A DNA stretch of 64,000 nt from Methyloligella sp050110875 (lineage in GTDB: Bacteria; Pseudomonadota; Alphaproteobacteria; Rhizobiales; Methyloligellaceae), in assembly GCA_050110875.1 (NCBI GenBank), contig CP188828.1, positions 248,001 through 312,000 on the forward strand, read 5' to 3'. How positions within the stretch are numbered: the stretch's first letter is position 1; the number at the start of each line of letters is the position of its first letter. A model generated the notes under the pieces. That model saw only the letters and a program-made list of their open reading frames with translations. It did no database searches and was not told the DNA's origin. Below are positions 8,504 through 18,008 of the stretch, piece after piece. The translations under genes were made by a program, and so were the position numbers.

Positions 8504-9717
8504 ATCTCCGCCCGGCTGGGCTCTTCGGTTTCCGCATAGGAGAGCACGATGCGCGCCGCCCGGATGCTGGGCGGCTCGTCCTTCTCGGTGACGCGCCGGA
8601 TAACTTCGTCCAAAGCCGCCTTCTGCGCCTCCAGCTCCGGTCCCCCCTGCAGAAGCGGCAGCAGCGCCTCGGCAAGCGCTTCCGGGGTGCAGTAGTATTG
8701 CAGCAGCTCCGGGAAACGTTTCTCACCGAGGATAAGGTTGGACATGGCGACCATGTCCACCAGGATGATGTAGCGAATATAGGCGGCGAGCGGATCGACC
8801 TTGTAGGCGACCACCATCGGTCTTCTGGACAGGGCGAGCTCCAGAGTCACCGTGCCGGAGGCCGCAAGGGCGACATCGGCCAGCTTGAAGGCGGCGAACT
8901 TGTTGTCGGTGCCGGTGAGAATGTGGGGCTTGAGCGGCCAGGTCTCGATCCCCTCCTCCACCAGATGGCGAACGGACGAAACCGTCGGCAGCACGACTTC
9001 CAGGTCCGGAATCTTCTCCTGCAGCAGCCGGATGGCCTCGCCGAAGGGCGCCATGAGGCGCTGGACCTCGCTGCCGCGGCTACCGGGCAGGACCAGCAAG
9101 ATTTTCCGGCCGGCCTCGATGCCGAGCTGCTTGCGAAGAGCGGACGGGTCCAAGCTCTCGAGCTCCTCGATCCGTTCGATCAGCGGGTGGCCAACATAGG
9201 AGCAGGTCGGACCGCCGAGCCGCTCATGCACTTCCGGCTCGAAAGGCAGGATGGCCAGCACGTGGTCGACATAGCGGCGCATCTTCTTGGCGCGGCCCGG
9301 GCGCCACGCCCAGACCGTCGGCGAGACGTAATCGATGATCGGAATATGCGGCGCCCGCTTCCGCACGCGCTTGGCGACCTGGTGGGTGAATTCGGGGCTA
9401 TCAAGAATCACCAGCACGTCGGGCTGATAGGCGAGAATGGCCTCGACCGTCTCGTTGATGCGGCGCAGCAGGAAGGGCAGCTGACGCAGGATGGCAAGCG
9501 GGCTCATGACGGAGACGTCGCTCAAGGGAAACAGGCTGGGGCAGCCTTCCGCCTCCATCAGCTCGCCTGAGATGCCGGCGAGCTCCAGAGGACGGGATGT
9601 CAGGCTGCGGAGCCCCTGAATGAGCTTGGCGCCCAGGGCATCGCCGGAATGCTCGCCAGCGACGAGGTAGAAGCGTAAGGGCCGGTCGCCGCCGGCGATC
9701 GTTTCTGGATCAGCCAT
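8500..9717 (-). CDS. lpxB: Lipid-A-disaccharide synthase LpxB
   Basis: LpxB joins UDP-diacylglucosamine to lipid X, making the tetra-acylated disaccharide of lipid A at the inner membrane. The 405 residues match GT19 enzymes: GEHSGDALGAKL near the N-terminus, VSPTVWAWRPGRAKKM, FEPEVHERLGGPTCSYVGHP and the donor-binding LVLPGSRGSEV. It overlaps lpxI by eight bases upstream and is the last gene of the envelope operon. Its stop overlaps the gltA stop on the other strand. Confidence 0.97.
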   Translation of the reverse strand: MADPETIAGGDRPLRFYLVAGEHSGDALGAKLIQGLRSLTSRPLELAGISGELMEAEGCPSLFPLSDVSVMSPLAILRQLPFLLRRINETVEAILAYQPDVLVILDSPEFTHQVAKRVRKRAPHIPIIDYVSPTVWAWRPGRAKKMRRYVDHVLAILPFEPEVHERLGGPTCSYVGHPLIERIEELESLDPSALRKQLGIEAGRKILLVLPGSRGSEVQRLMAPFGEAIRLLQEKIPDLEVVLPTVSSVRHLVEEGIETWPLKPHILTGTDNKFAAFKLADVALAASGTVTLELALSRRPMVVAYKVDPLAAYIRYIILVDMVAMSNLILGEKRFPELLQYYCTPEALAEALLPLLQGGPELEAQKAALDEVIRRVTEKDEPPSIRAARIVLSYAETEEPSRAEI

Positions 9718-10609
9718 CTTGCTCGCGCTTCACGCCGACGAGGAAAAGACCGAGCTTGTTCGCCGTGGCGATGGCCTTGTCACGCTCGGCGAGATGGACG
9801 CGGTTGGCGGCGATAGCGATGCCGGCCAGCCCCGCCTTGGCGGCCATCTCCACGGTACGCGCCCCGATGGTCGGCAGGTCGATCCGCTCTTCCTGGCCGG
9901 GCTTCGGCGCCTTGACCAGCACGCCGAGCTGCTTTTGACGGAAGCGGTAGCGCTTGGTCCTGAGATCGGCGCAGCGGGCCAGCATGGCGTCGGTGCCCTC
10001 CGCCGCCTCGACCGCCATGACGTGGCGGTTCACGACGACCACGGCTTGGCCGATATCGAGCTCGCCCAGCTTTTCGACGGCGGCGAAGCCGACCTCCATA
10101 TCGCCAAGATCGTGCTTGCTCGGCGCCTTCTTGGTGAGCAGGCCTTCGCCGGCCAGGATCTCGGGCGCGATGGCGGCGGCACCGATCACGCGATAGCCCC
10201 GCTCGTCGAAGAAGCGCACGATGCTGGACAGGATACGGTCGTCGCCTCCTGTCCCGAGGGTCTTGAGGAACGGGATGAGCTTCAGCGCGCCGCTATCGAC
10301 CTTGAGATTTTTGACGTCCGGCCGGGTGACGGGGCCGATGATCACGATCTCGGTGCAGGCTGCCTCCTCCAGCATCGAGAAGAGCCTGCCGATCTGGCCC
10401 CAATCCATCCAGCCGTGGGGGTAGCGGGCGATCACCTCTTCTTCAGCCTGCCCCCGCAGCCCGATGATGAAGACCGGCCGGCCCTGGGCGCGCGCCGCAT
10501 CGGCGACGACGCTGGGCAGATTGCCGCCGCCGGCGAGGATCGCGAGCGTACCTTCGCTTTTCTGGCTCACCTGCGAAAGCCCTGGATCAATGTCCGTTGG
10601 AACCACCAT
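9710..10609 (-). CDS. lpxI: UDP-2,3-diacylglucosamine pyrophosphatase LpxI
   Basis: LpxI hydrolyses UDP-2,3-diacylglucosamine to lipid X. It replaces LpxH in alphaproteobacteria and attacks the other phosphorus atom (known from Caulobacter LpxI). The 299-residue protein has the DUF1009 pattern: LAILAGGGNLPSVVADAA, TRPDVKNLKVD, the KHDLGDMEVGF segment and ERIDLPTIGARTVEMA in the C-terminal catalytic half. It overlaps lpxA by 23 bases and lpxB by eight, so translation is probably coupled. No LpxH-like gene is present in the window. Confidence 0.93.
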   Translation of the reverse strand: MVVPTDIDPGLSQVSQKSEGTLAILAGGGNLPSVVADAARAQGRPVFIIGLRGQAEEEVIARYPHGWMDWGQIGRLFSMLEEAACTEIVIIGPVTRPDVKNLKVDSGALKLIPFLKTLGTGGDDRILSSIVRFFDERGYRVIGAAAIAPEILAGEGLLTKKAPSKHDLGDMEVGFAAVEKLGELDIGQAVVVVNRHVMAVEAAEGTDAMLARCADLRTKRYRFRQKQLGVLVKAPKPGQEERIDLPTIGARTVEMAAKAGLAGIAIAANRVHLAERDKAIATANKLGLFLVGVKREQDG

Positions 10610-11393
10610 GGCTTGGGGTCAGAAACTGCCGATCGGTATCGGAACGGATGAAATCGAGGATCTTCTTGACGCGAGGGTTCTGGCCGAACGTCTCCTCGAC
10701 CTTGGTGCAGCGCTGCGCCAGATTGTTCTCCGGGCCAAACAGCTCCCGATAGGCTTGGCGGAGCTGATGGATCTCCTCCCGCGGGACACCCTGGCGCTTC
10801 AGTCCGACGATATTCAGGCCGGAGAGCGAGGCGCGATCGCCGATCGCCATGCCGAAGGGAATGAGATCGGCGGTGACGCCTGTCATGCCCCCGACCATGG
10901 CCCCCTCGCCCACGCGGACGAATTGGTGGATGGCGGAGAGTCCGCCGACGATGACGTTGTTGGCGAGATGCACATGGCCGCCGAGGGTCGCGTTGTTCAC
11001 CAGAAGCACGTTGTCGCCCAGCTTGCAGTTATGGGCGATGTGGGAGCCGACCATGAACATGCAGCGATCGCCGATCACGGTCTTCTGATCGTCGCCGACA
11101 CTGCCGATATGGATCGTGACGTGCTCGCGGATCACCGTCTGCTCGCCGATGATGAGCTGGGTGTCCTCGCCCTTGTATTTGGTGTCCTGGGGCGGCTCGC
11201 CGATAGAGGCGAAGGGAAAGACCTTCGAGCCCTTGCCGAGGGTCGTCCGGCCGGTGACCACGACATGGGATTGGAGGGTCACGCCGTCGCCTAGGGTGAC
11301 GTCCCCGCCGACCATGCAGAACGGCCCGATCGTCACATCTGCCCCAAGCGTGGCGCTGGGATCGACCACTGCGGTCGCATGAATATTGGCCAT
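10587..11393 (-). CDS. lpxA: UDP-GlcNAc acyltransferase LpxA
   Basis: LpxA transfers a 3-hydroxyacyl chain from ACP to UDP-GlcNAc, the first step of lipid A synthesis. The start is set at 11393 (MANIHATAVVDPSATLG); the open frame extends further but is Arg-rich junk overlapping the fabZ gap. The 268 residues fold as a left-handed beta helix: hexapeptide repeats run to about 190, followed by a helical end (REEIHQLRQAYRELF). The catalytic His is His121 in SHIAHNCKLG. It lies eleven bases downstream of fabZ. Confidence 0.96.
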   Translation of the reverse strand: MANIHATAVVDPSATLGADVTIGPFCMVGGDVTLGDGVTLQSHVVVTGRTTLGKGSKVFPFASIGEPPQDTKYKGEDTQLIIGEQTVIREHVTIHIGSVGDDQKTVIGDRCMFMVGSHIAHNCKLGDNVLLVNNATLGGHVHLANNVIVGGLSAIHQFVRVGEGAMVGGMTGVTADLIPFGMAIGDRASLSGLNIVGLKRQGVPREEIHQLRQAYRELFGPENNLAQRCTKVEETFGQNPRVKKILDFIRSDTDRQFLTPSHGGSNGH

Positions 11394-11404
11394 AGAGCTT
11401 GCGC

Positions 11405-11878
11405 CTACTCGACGTCGTCGACGATAACGGCGCTTACCTCGCCCTCGGCAACGACGTTGCCCTCGACGGTCGCTTCGCAGCGAAAACGCCAAACCTTGCC
11501 GCGATTGCGCATCTTGTTGACCCGATAATAGACCGTGTCGCCGGGGATCACGGGGCGGCGGAAGCGCGCCCGGTCCACCGCCATCAGATAGACGATCGGC
11601 GGCTTGGAGAAGTCCTCAACGAAGCGCATGCAAAGGGCGCCGGCCGTCTGCGCCATGCCTTCGATCAGCAGCACGCCGGGCATCACCGGATTGTCGGGGA
11701 AGTGGCCTTGAAAATACGGCTCGTTGGCCGTGACATTCTTAATGCCGGTGCAGGACCGGTCGCCATCCATGTCGATAATGCGATCGACGAGCAAAAACGG
11801 ATAACGATGCGGCAGGAGCCTCATGATATCCACGACTTCAGCCGTGCCGAGCTCTGCCTTTACACCGCTCTCATTCAT
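11405..11878 (-). CDS. fabZ: 3-hydroxyacyl-ACP dehydratase FabZ
   Basis: FabZ dehydrates 3-hydroxyacyl-ACP in fatty-acid elongation and competes with LpxA and LpxD for the same substrates, which explains its place between them. The 157 residues form a single hotdog domain. The catalytic pair is His59 (FQGHFPDNPVMPG) and Glu73 (LLIEGMAQTAG). LPHRYPFLLVDRI near 22-34 is the usual N-terminal signature. The gene lies 32 bases downstream of lpxD and eleven upstream of lpxA. Confidence 0.97.
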   Translation of the reverse strand: MNESGVKAELGTAEVVDIMRLLPHRYPFLLVDRIIDMDGDRSCTGIKNVTANEPYFQGHFPDNPVMPGVLLIEGMAQTAGALCMRFVEDFSKPPIVYLMAVDRARFRRPVIPGDTVYYRVNKMRNRGKVWRFRCEATVEGNVVAEGEVSAVIVDDVE

Positions 11879-11910
11879 GCGGCCTCACTCCTTATACAGC
11901 GGCGATTCCG

Positions 11911-12975
11911 TTACTCGGCTTCGCCATCTTCTTTATCACCTTGAAGCTTCAGCTTGCCTTCGGCCAATTGGCGCAAAAGCGTCACTTCCTTGAACCAGAG
12001 CCTCACCGGTTTCGCGGGCACTCCGCCCCATCTCACACCAGCCGGGACATCGCCCCGGACGACGCTGGTGGCGGCGATCTGAGCGCCGTCTCCGATGCTC
12101 ACATGACCTTCCACGCCGACCTTGCCGCCGAGCGCGACGAAATCTCCCAAAACCGCGCTGCCTGAAATACCGGTTTGCGAGACGATGATGCAATGCCTTC
12201 CGATGGCGACGTTGTGCCCGATTTGCACGAGATTATCAATTTTTGTCCCTTCGCCGATTACCGTATCCCTTAATGCACCTCTATCGATGGTGGTGTTGGC
12301 GCCGATCTCAACGTCGTCCTGAATGATGACGCGGCCGATTTGCGGAACCTTTTTATGGCCTTGCGGGCCCATGGCGAAGCCGAAGCCGTCCTGGCCCGTG
12401 GCGACGCCGGAATGGATGACGACGCGGTTGCCGATCAGGGTGTGGATAAGGTTGGCGTTGGGCCCGATATAGCAGCCGCGGCCGACATTGACCCGGTAGC
12501 CGATCACGGCGCCGGCGGCGATTCTCGTGTTTCGGCCGATGCGCGCCTCGGGCCCTATGACCGCGCCGGGCTCGACGACGACATCCTCCTCAAGCGTTGC
12601 GCTGGGATGGATAGCGGCGATGCCGCCCTCGCCAGCCGGATGGGTGGTCTTCGGCGTAAGCGAGTCGGGATAGAAGACCGCAAGGGCCTTGGAATAGGCG
12701 CCGTACGGGTCCTTCGTGACCAGGCAGGTCAGCCCCTCGGGCGCTACATCGACGAAGCGCGGCGCCACCAAACACGCGCCGGCCTTGGTGACCTTGAAGT
12801 CGTCCAGGTATTTCCGGTTGTCGAGGAAGGCGAGATCGTCAGCTCCGGCAGCTTCCAATGGCCGGATATTGGAGATCTGCGTCTCCGCTTTGCCAACGAG
12901 TTCGGCGCCGAGCCGATCTGCCAGCTCGGCGGCCGAAAAGGGGCCCGCTTTTTCGAAGAAGCCGGGATGCTCCAT
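11911..12975 (-). CDS. lpxD: UDP-3-O-acylglucosamine N-acyltransferase LpxD
   Basis: LpxD adds the N-linked hydroxyacyl chain to UDP-3-O-acylglucosamine, the third step of lipid A synthesis. The 354-residue protein has an N-terminal uridine-binding domain (about 1-110; FSAAELADRLGAELVG, ISNIRPLEAAG, AFLDNRKY), a long hexapeptide beta helix, and the conserved IGHNVAIGRHCIIVSQTGISGS that holds the catalytic His. The C-terminal RGDVPAGVRWGGVPAKPVR and a helical tail complete it. It follows bamA after a 78-base gap. Confidence 0.96.
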   Translation of the reverse strand: MEHPGFFEKAGPFSAAELADRLGAELVGKAETQISNIRPLEAAGADDLAFLDNRKYLDDFKVTKAGACLVAPRFVDVAPEGLTCLVTKDPYGAYSKALAVFYPDSLTPKTTHPAGEGGIAAIHPSATLEEDVVVEPGAVIGPEARIGRNTRIAAGAVIGYRVNVGRGCYIGPNANLIHTLIGNRVVIHSGVATGQDGFGFAMGPQGHKKVPQIGRVIIQDDVEIGANTTIDRGALRDTVIGEGTKIDNLVQIGHNVAIGRHCIIVSQTGISGSAVLGDFVALGGKVGVEGHVSIGDGAQIAATSVVRGDVPAGVRWGGVPAKPVRLWFKEVTLLRQLAEGKLKLQGDKEDGEAE

Positions 12976-13053
12976 GGTTCAAAGCCTACCGATCACGCAT
13001 GAGGCGTTGCCTCTGCGAGATGTATTACGAGATTGGTCCCGGACGAGCGCGCC

Positions 13054-15426
13054 TTAGAAATTGGTCGAGGCGCCGAAGCGGAACACTTCGAGCTCGTCGT
13101 AATCCGTATGCAGGAAGGCGTGGGCGATATCGGCACGCAATGGCCCGAGCGGCGAGGCCCAGATGATGCTGAAGCCGGCCGAGGCGCGCAGATCGTCGCT
13201 ATCCTCAAGATCGATCGCGATGTTCTTGGCGAGCGAGCTGGCATCGTAAAGCGAACCAGCATCCACGAAGACGGCGCCCTGCATGCCGAGATTCTCAGGA
13301 ATAAGCGGCATGGGGAAGCGCACTTCGGCGGTAGCGGCATAGTAGATCTTGCCGCCCAGCGCGTCGTTGTCGGACGAGCCGACGTCACGCGGGCCGAAAC
13401 CGGCGCGCTCGAAGCCGCGAATGGTCTCGCCGCCCTTGAAGAACAGGTCGGTCAGGCGAAGACAGCCCGGATCCGAGTTCGAGATGTTCGTGCCGCATTG
13501 AGAATCGCCCCAGCCTTCGATGATACCGCCCTGCAGACGGCCGGCGAAGGTGAGCTTCTTGGTGATCGGATAATAGCCGCGCGCATCGGCCACTGTGCGC
13601 AGATAGTTCACGTCGCCGCCGACACCGGCGAGATCCTGCGAGAAGGACAAGAAGATACCTTGGGTCGGCGATTGCGGCAGATTCCGCGTGTCGTAAGCCA
13701 GGGTGTAACCGATGCTCGAGACGTTCGCCTCGCCCTTCGATGCTTGGATCACCGGCGAAGCGTTGGACTCGACATCGTAGATCTCTTCCTGCTCGAAGGA
13801 GTAGCGCAGGCCAAGACGAGTATCCTCCGCGACCGGGAAGCCGAGCCGCAGCACGCCGCCGGTATTGCGCTGGGAGAACGAGGCCACGTTCGAATAATCC
13901 ACGTCCTTGTGGAACGCATCGAAGCCAGCCGCCAGATCGCGGCCCAGGAAGCGCGGCTCGGTGAAGCTGAAGTCGAACTGCATGCGTTCCTGGCTACCCG
14001 AAACGCCCAAGCGGACATACTGGCCGCGGCCCATGAAATTGCGTTCCGACACGCTGATGTCGCCGATGATGCCTTCCGAGGTCGAATAGCCGACACCGAA
14101 GGAGAGCTCGCCGGTGGCCTGCTCTTCGACAGAGACGACGATCACGACGCGGTCTGGCGAACTTCCCTGGCGGGTGTCGACATCGACCGATTTGAAGAAG
14201 CCGAGCTTGCGCAGACGCTGTCTCGCCGCCTCTACGAGAAGCCGGTTATAGGCGTCGCCCTCGGAAAGCCGGAACTCGCGCCGGATGACGTGATCCTGAG
14301 TGCGGTAGTTGCCGACGATATCGATGCGCTCGATGTAAACCCGCGGCCCCTGCTCGATCATATAGGTGATGCCGACGGTCTGGCTGGCGGGATCGCGGTA
14401 GAGGCGCGGCTGCACCTGACTGAAGGCGTAGCCCTGCTCGGAGACGTCCACCGTCAAAGCCTCGACGGTCTTCTCCACCTTGGCAGCGTCGTACCACTTG
14501 CCCGGCTTGGTCGAAATATCCCGGCGCAGGGCCTCGACATTGACCGACGGAAGATGGGATTCGATATCGACCTGGCCGACGCGATAGCGGGGGCCCTCGT
14601 CGATGACGAAGGTGATGTAGAAGCCCTTGCCGCCCGGGTCCATATCGGCCGTGGCCGATACGATGCTCGCATCGACATAGCCTTCCTTCAGATAGAACTG
14701 GCGTAGCAGCTCCTTATCCAAGTTCAGCCGGTCGGGATCGTAGATATTGGTGTTCTTCAGGAAGCTCAGCCAGTTGGTCTGGGTGGTCGAGATCACATAG
14801 CGGAGCTGGGAATCGCTGAAGGCGTTGTTGCCGATGAAGTTGATCGCCCGCACCTTGGTCGTGGCGCCTTCCCGGACCTCGTAGACCACGTCGATACGGT
14901 TGTTCTCGACATTGATGATCTTGGGCTCGACGGAGGCGGCATACATGCCCTGGCGGCGATAGACGTCGAGAATGCGCTGCACGTCCTGCTGCACCCGGGC
15001 GCGGGTATAGACGGAGCGCGGCTTGAGAGAGACTTCGGCGGCCAGCGTGTCGTCCTTGACCTCGCTATTCCCCTCGAAGGCCACCCGGTTCACGATCGGA
15101 TTTTCCTCGACGACGATGATCACGGCGCTGCCCCGGCGGCGGATGCGTACATCCTTGAAGAGGCCGGTGGAGAATAGGGTTTTGAGGGATTCGTCGATCT
15201 CGGCGGGATCGTAAGGGTCGCCGACGGAGAAGGTCAGATAGGCACGCACGGTGGCCGGCTCGACGCGCCGGTTACCCTGAACCTGAATGGATGAGATCGT
15301 GCCGGCGGACTGAGCGTGTGCCGACATATCGCCTGTGGCGAGACCGATGCCGGTGTAAACCGGCAGCGCGCCAAGAACCACAAGGGCCAAAAAGAGTAGC
15401 CCGCTAAACCACGTACACCGCACCAT
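13054..15426 (-). CDS. bamA: Outer-membrane assembly factor BamA
   Basis: BamA folds beta-barrel proteins into the outer membrane. The 790 residues begin with a signal peptide (hydrophobic LLFLALVVLGALPVY, cleavage near Ala-Gln at 38-40). Five POTRA repeats follow to about 410, for example SSIQVQGNRRVEPATVRAYL and RIDIVGNYRTQDHVIRREF. The C-terminal Omp85 barrel contains the loop-6 motif TIRGFERAGFGPRD and ends in Phe, the usual barrel signal. A purine-rich AAGGGGGA lies about eleven bases before the ATG. It follows rseP after 150 bases, a gap that may carry a promoter. No skp/ompH gene lies between bamA and lpxD. Confidence 0.96.
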   Translation of the reverse strand: MVRCTWFSGLLFLALVVLGALPVYTGIGLATGDMSAHAQSAGTISSIQVQGNRRVEPATVRAYLTFSVGDPYDPAEIDESLKTLFSTGLFKDVRIRRRGSAVIIVVEENPIVNRVAFEGNSEVKDDTLAAEVSLKPRSVYTRARVQQDVQRILDVYRRQGMYAASVEPKIINVENNRIDVVYEVREGATTKVRAINFIGNNAFSDSQLRYVISTTQTNWLSFLKNTNIYDPDRLNLDKELLRQFYLKEGYVDASIVSATADMDPGGKGFYITFVIDEGPRYRVGQVDIESHLPSVNVEALRRDISTKPGKWYDAAKVEKTVEALTVDVSEQGYAFSQVQPRLYRDPASQTVGITYMIEQGPRVYIERIDIVGNYRTQDHVIRREFRLSEGDAYNRLLVEAARQRLRKLGFFKSVDVDTRQGSSPDRVVIVVSVEEQATGELSFGVGYSTSEGIIGDISVSERNFMGRGQYVRLGVSGSQERMQFDFSFTEPRFLGRDLAAGFDAFHKDVDYSNVASFSQRNTGGVLRLGFPVAEDTRLGLRYSFEQEEIYDVESNASPVIQASKGEANVSSIGYTLAYDTRNLPQSPTQGIFLSFSQDLAGVGGDVNYLRTVADARGYYPITKKLTFAGRLQGGIIEGWGDSQCGTNISNSDPGCLRLTDLFFKGGETIRGFERAGFGPRDVGSSDNDALGGKIYYAATAEVRFPMPLIPENLGMQGAVFVDAGSLYDASSLAKNIAIDLEDSDDLRASAGFSIIWASPLGPLRADIAHAFLHTDYDELEVFRFGASTNF

Positions 15427-15576
15427 TTCTGGTGATGTCCCCCTTCACGCCGATCCCCCATTGACGCCGATGCGAGATCGAAGCTGACCAGCTTTTGTGG
15501 CCCTTTTTTGTTGACTGTCCCCGAGTGTGCGGCGGGTCTTGTCCCTCGCCCACCTGCACAAGATGCGTCTATGTCG

Positions 15577-16722
15577 TTACGAAAAGCTTAGATGGATCAA
15601 ATCATTCCAAGTTGCGAAGATCATTAGCATAAGAACGAGCGCAAGGCCAATCCGGAAACCGACTTCCTGGCTTCGTTCCGACAACGGACGACCGCGGACC
15701 GCCTCCACCGCGTAGTAGAGAAGATGACCGCCGTCCAGCATCGGGATCGGGAAGAGATTAATTAGTCCGATACTGATGGAAATCACGGCAGCGAAGTTGA
15801 TGACGGCAAGAACACCTAAGCTCGCTGCTTGGCCGGAAACCTGCGCGATACGGATCGGGCCGCCCAATTGGTCCGGTTTTGCACGGCCGACAATGACGTC
15901 GTAGACGTAGCCAAGTGAATGACTAATAACGAAATAAGTCTGATTGACCGCCATTCCCAGCGCGGTCAGCGGATCTTCCCGCTTCAGGGTCCATTCACTG
16001 GCGCCGGCATTGCGCTGAATCCCTAGAATTCCCATGGGAACCTTGTTGCCGAAGCGGTCTTCGATCTCTTTCAGCTCCGGCGTGGCGGTGAGTCGAATCT
16101 CCCGGCCGTCGCGTTCCACCAGGAAATTCAGCGACTCGCCCGGCTGGGTGCTGACGATTCGCTGCATCTCGCCGAAATTGTCGATTCGGGTGCCATCGAC
16201 CTCCAGCACCACGTCGCCGGGCTTGAAGCCCGCCGCTTCCGCAGGGCTGCCCTCTTTCACGATGTCGACATTGGGGGCGGTGACCTGCTGGCCGAAGAAG
16301 CTGAACATCACCGTGAAGATGACGATGGCGAGCAGGAAATTTGCGATCGGGCCGGCCGCCACGATAGCCGCCCGCTGAGCCAGGGATTTCCCTTGAAAAC
16401 TGCGCTTCTTTTCCTCTTCGGAGAGCTTTTCGAAGGCCTCACGCCCTTGCGCGCTCGCGGCGTTTTCGTCGTCGATGAACTTCACGTAGCCGCCCAGGGG
16501 GATCCAGGAGAATCGCCAGCGGGTGTTGTGCTTGTCGGTGAAGCCGGCGATCTCCGGGCCGAAGCCGATGGAGAACACGCTGATATCGACGCCGCACCAG
16601 CGGGCAACCAGGAAGTGGCCGAGCTCGTGGACGAAGACGATGACGGTGAGCACCAGCAGGAAGGGGATGATGTAGGAGAAGACGGTGTCTCCGAATCCCC
16701 AGAGCGCGCTCAAAATATCCAT
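15577..16722 (-). CDS. rseP: Site-2 intramembrane zinc protease RseP
   Basis: RseP cuts anti-sigma factors and leftover signal peptides inside the inner membrane. In the 381-residue protein the zinc-binding HELGH lies at 32-36 in the first helix. The third ligand is Asp330 in PMLDGG near the C-terminus. One PDZ domain at about 142-225 contains GSPAEAAGFKPGDVVLEVDG. E. coli RseP has two PDZ domains and about 450 residues; a single PDZ is usual in alphaproteobacteria. It sits between dxr and bamA, as in many alphaproteobacteria. Confidence 0.95.
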   Translation of the reverse strand: MDILSALWGFGDTVFSYIIPFLLVLTVIVFVHELGHFLVARWCGVDISVFSIGFGPEIAGFTDKHNTRWRFSWIPLGGYVKFIDDENAASAQGREAFEKLSEEEKKRSFQGKSLAQRAAIVAAGPIANFLLAIVIFTVMFSFFGQQVTAPNVDIVKEGSPAEAAGFKPGDVVLEVDGTRIDNFGEMQRIVSTQPGESLNFLVERDGREIRLTATPELKEIEDRFGNKVPMGILGIQRNAGASEWTLKREDPLTALGMAVNQTYFVISHSLGYVYDVIVGRAKPDQLGGPIRIAQVSGQAASLGVLAVINFAAVISISIGLINLFPIPMLDGGHLLYYAVEAVRGRPLSERSQEVGFRIGLALVLMLMIFATWNDLIHLSFS

Positions 16723-16765
16723 GGGAAACCCTAACGTTCTGATTTTCTGGCCCGAATATGGACAT

Positions 16766-17980
16766 TCAGGCGAAGGCGGACAAGCACTCTTCCGTGCGGC
16801 GCCTTGCCTCTCGGTCGATGGCGACGATCTCCTCGATGCGGCTGGGCTCGCGTCCGACGAGCTCGTCCGATTCGGTCAGCACCCGTTCCACGATCTCCGT
16901 TATAGCGACGAAACCGATCCGACCGGCAAAAAATGCGCTTGCCGCCACCTCGTTTGCCGCGTTCAGCACCGCACCGGCGCTTTTTCCGGTCTGTAGCGCT
17001 TCGCGCGCCAGGCGGAGCGCGGGGAATCGGTTCGGATCGGGCGCCTCGAAGGTCAAACTGGCAAGCTTCGGCAGATCGAGCGGCGGCATGGGCACTTGCA
17101 TGCGCTCCGGCCAGGCCAGGCTGTAGGCGATGGGGGTGCGCATATCGGGCGGGCTCATATGGGCCAGCACCGCGCCGTCCCGGTAATAGACCAGGCAATG
17201 GACGATGGATTGCGGATGGATCACCGCGTCGATCCGGTCGGCCGGAAGACCGAAAAGATGCTGAGCTTCCAGCATCTCCAGGGCCTTGTTCATCAGGGTC
17301 GCCGAATCGAGGGTGATCTTGGGGCCCATGGACCAGTTCGGATGTTGCAGGGCCTGTTCCGGCGTGACCTTGGCCATCTGCTCCCGGGTGAAGCAGCGGA
17401 ACGGGCCGCCCGATGCGGTGAGGCAGAGCTTGTCGATCTCCGTGCCCGGGCTTCGGTCGAGGATCTGCATGGCGGCGGAATGTTCCGAATCGACCGGCAG
17501 CAGCGTCGCGCCATGGCGGCGGACCTCCGCCATGAAGACGGGGCCGGCGCAAACCAGGCATTCCTTGTTGGCCACGGCGACGGTGGTGCCCTGCTTCACG
17601 GCCGCGTGAGTCGGCTCGAGTCCTGCCACGCCGACGATGGCCGCCATGCACCAATCGGCGGGCCGAGCCGCCGCCTCGATCACGGCTTGCCGCCCGGCGG
17701 CAGCCTCGATGCCCGTGCCCTGGAGACGTTCGCGAAGCTCCTCGTAGCGGCTTTCGTCGGCGATCACGGCAAGCTCGGCCTTGTGGCGGATGGCGAGCTC
17801 GGCCAGGCGGTGCGCCTTCTGCCCACCGGTGAGCGCGACCACGCGATAGCTTTCCGGATCGCGGCCGATCAGGTCGAGGGTGTTCTCGCCGATGGAGCCC
17901 GTGGCCCCCAGCACGGAGATGCGTCGGGGGTGCGGGTGCTTGGCTGCCCTGTGAAGCGTGCTGTCGAGCGGGATGGTCAT
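16766..17980 (-). CDS. dxr: 1-deoxy-D-xylulose 5-phosphate reductoisomerase
   Basis: Dxr makes MEP from DXP with NADPH, the committed step of isoprenoid synthesis, and so supplies the precursors used by UppS two genes upstream. I use the ATG at 17980 (404 residues). A longer frame to 18046 would overlap cdsA with Arg-rich unconserved sequence. Motifs: NADPH-binding VLGATGSIGENTLDLI at about 23-38, TASGGPFR, NWSMGPKITLDSATLMNK (metal and substrate site) and HPQSIVHCLVYYRDG. Confidence 0.95.
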   Translation of the reverse strand: MTIPLDSTLHRAAKHPHPRRISVLGATGSIGENTLDLIGRDPESYRVVALTGGQKAHRLAELAIRHKAELAVIADESRYEELRERLQGTGIEAAAGRQAVIEAAARPADWCMAAIVGVAGLEPTHAAVKQGTTVAVANKECLVCAGPVFMAEVRRHGATLLPVDSEHSAAMQILDRSPGTEIDKLCLTASGGPFRCFTREQMAKVTPEQALQHPNWSMGPKITLDSATLMNKALEMLEAQHLFGLPADRIDAVIHPQSIVHCLVYYRDGAVLAHMSPPDMRTPIAYSLAWPERMQVPMPPLDLPKLASLTFEAPDPNRFPALRLAREALQTGKSAGAVLNAANEVAASAFFAGRIGFVAITEIVERVLTESDELVGREPSRIEEIVAIDREARRRTEECLSAFA

Positions 17981-18008
17981 GCCGTTGTCCGCTGTTTCGT
18001 CCCTAAGG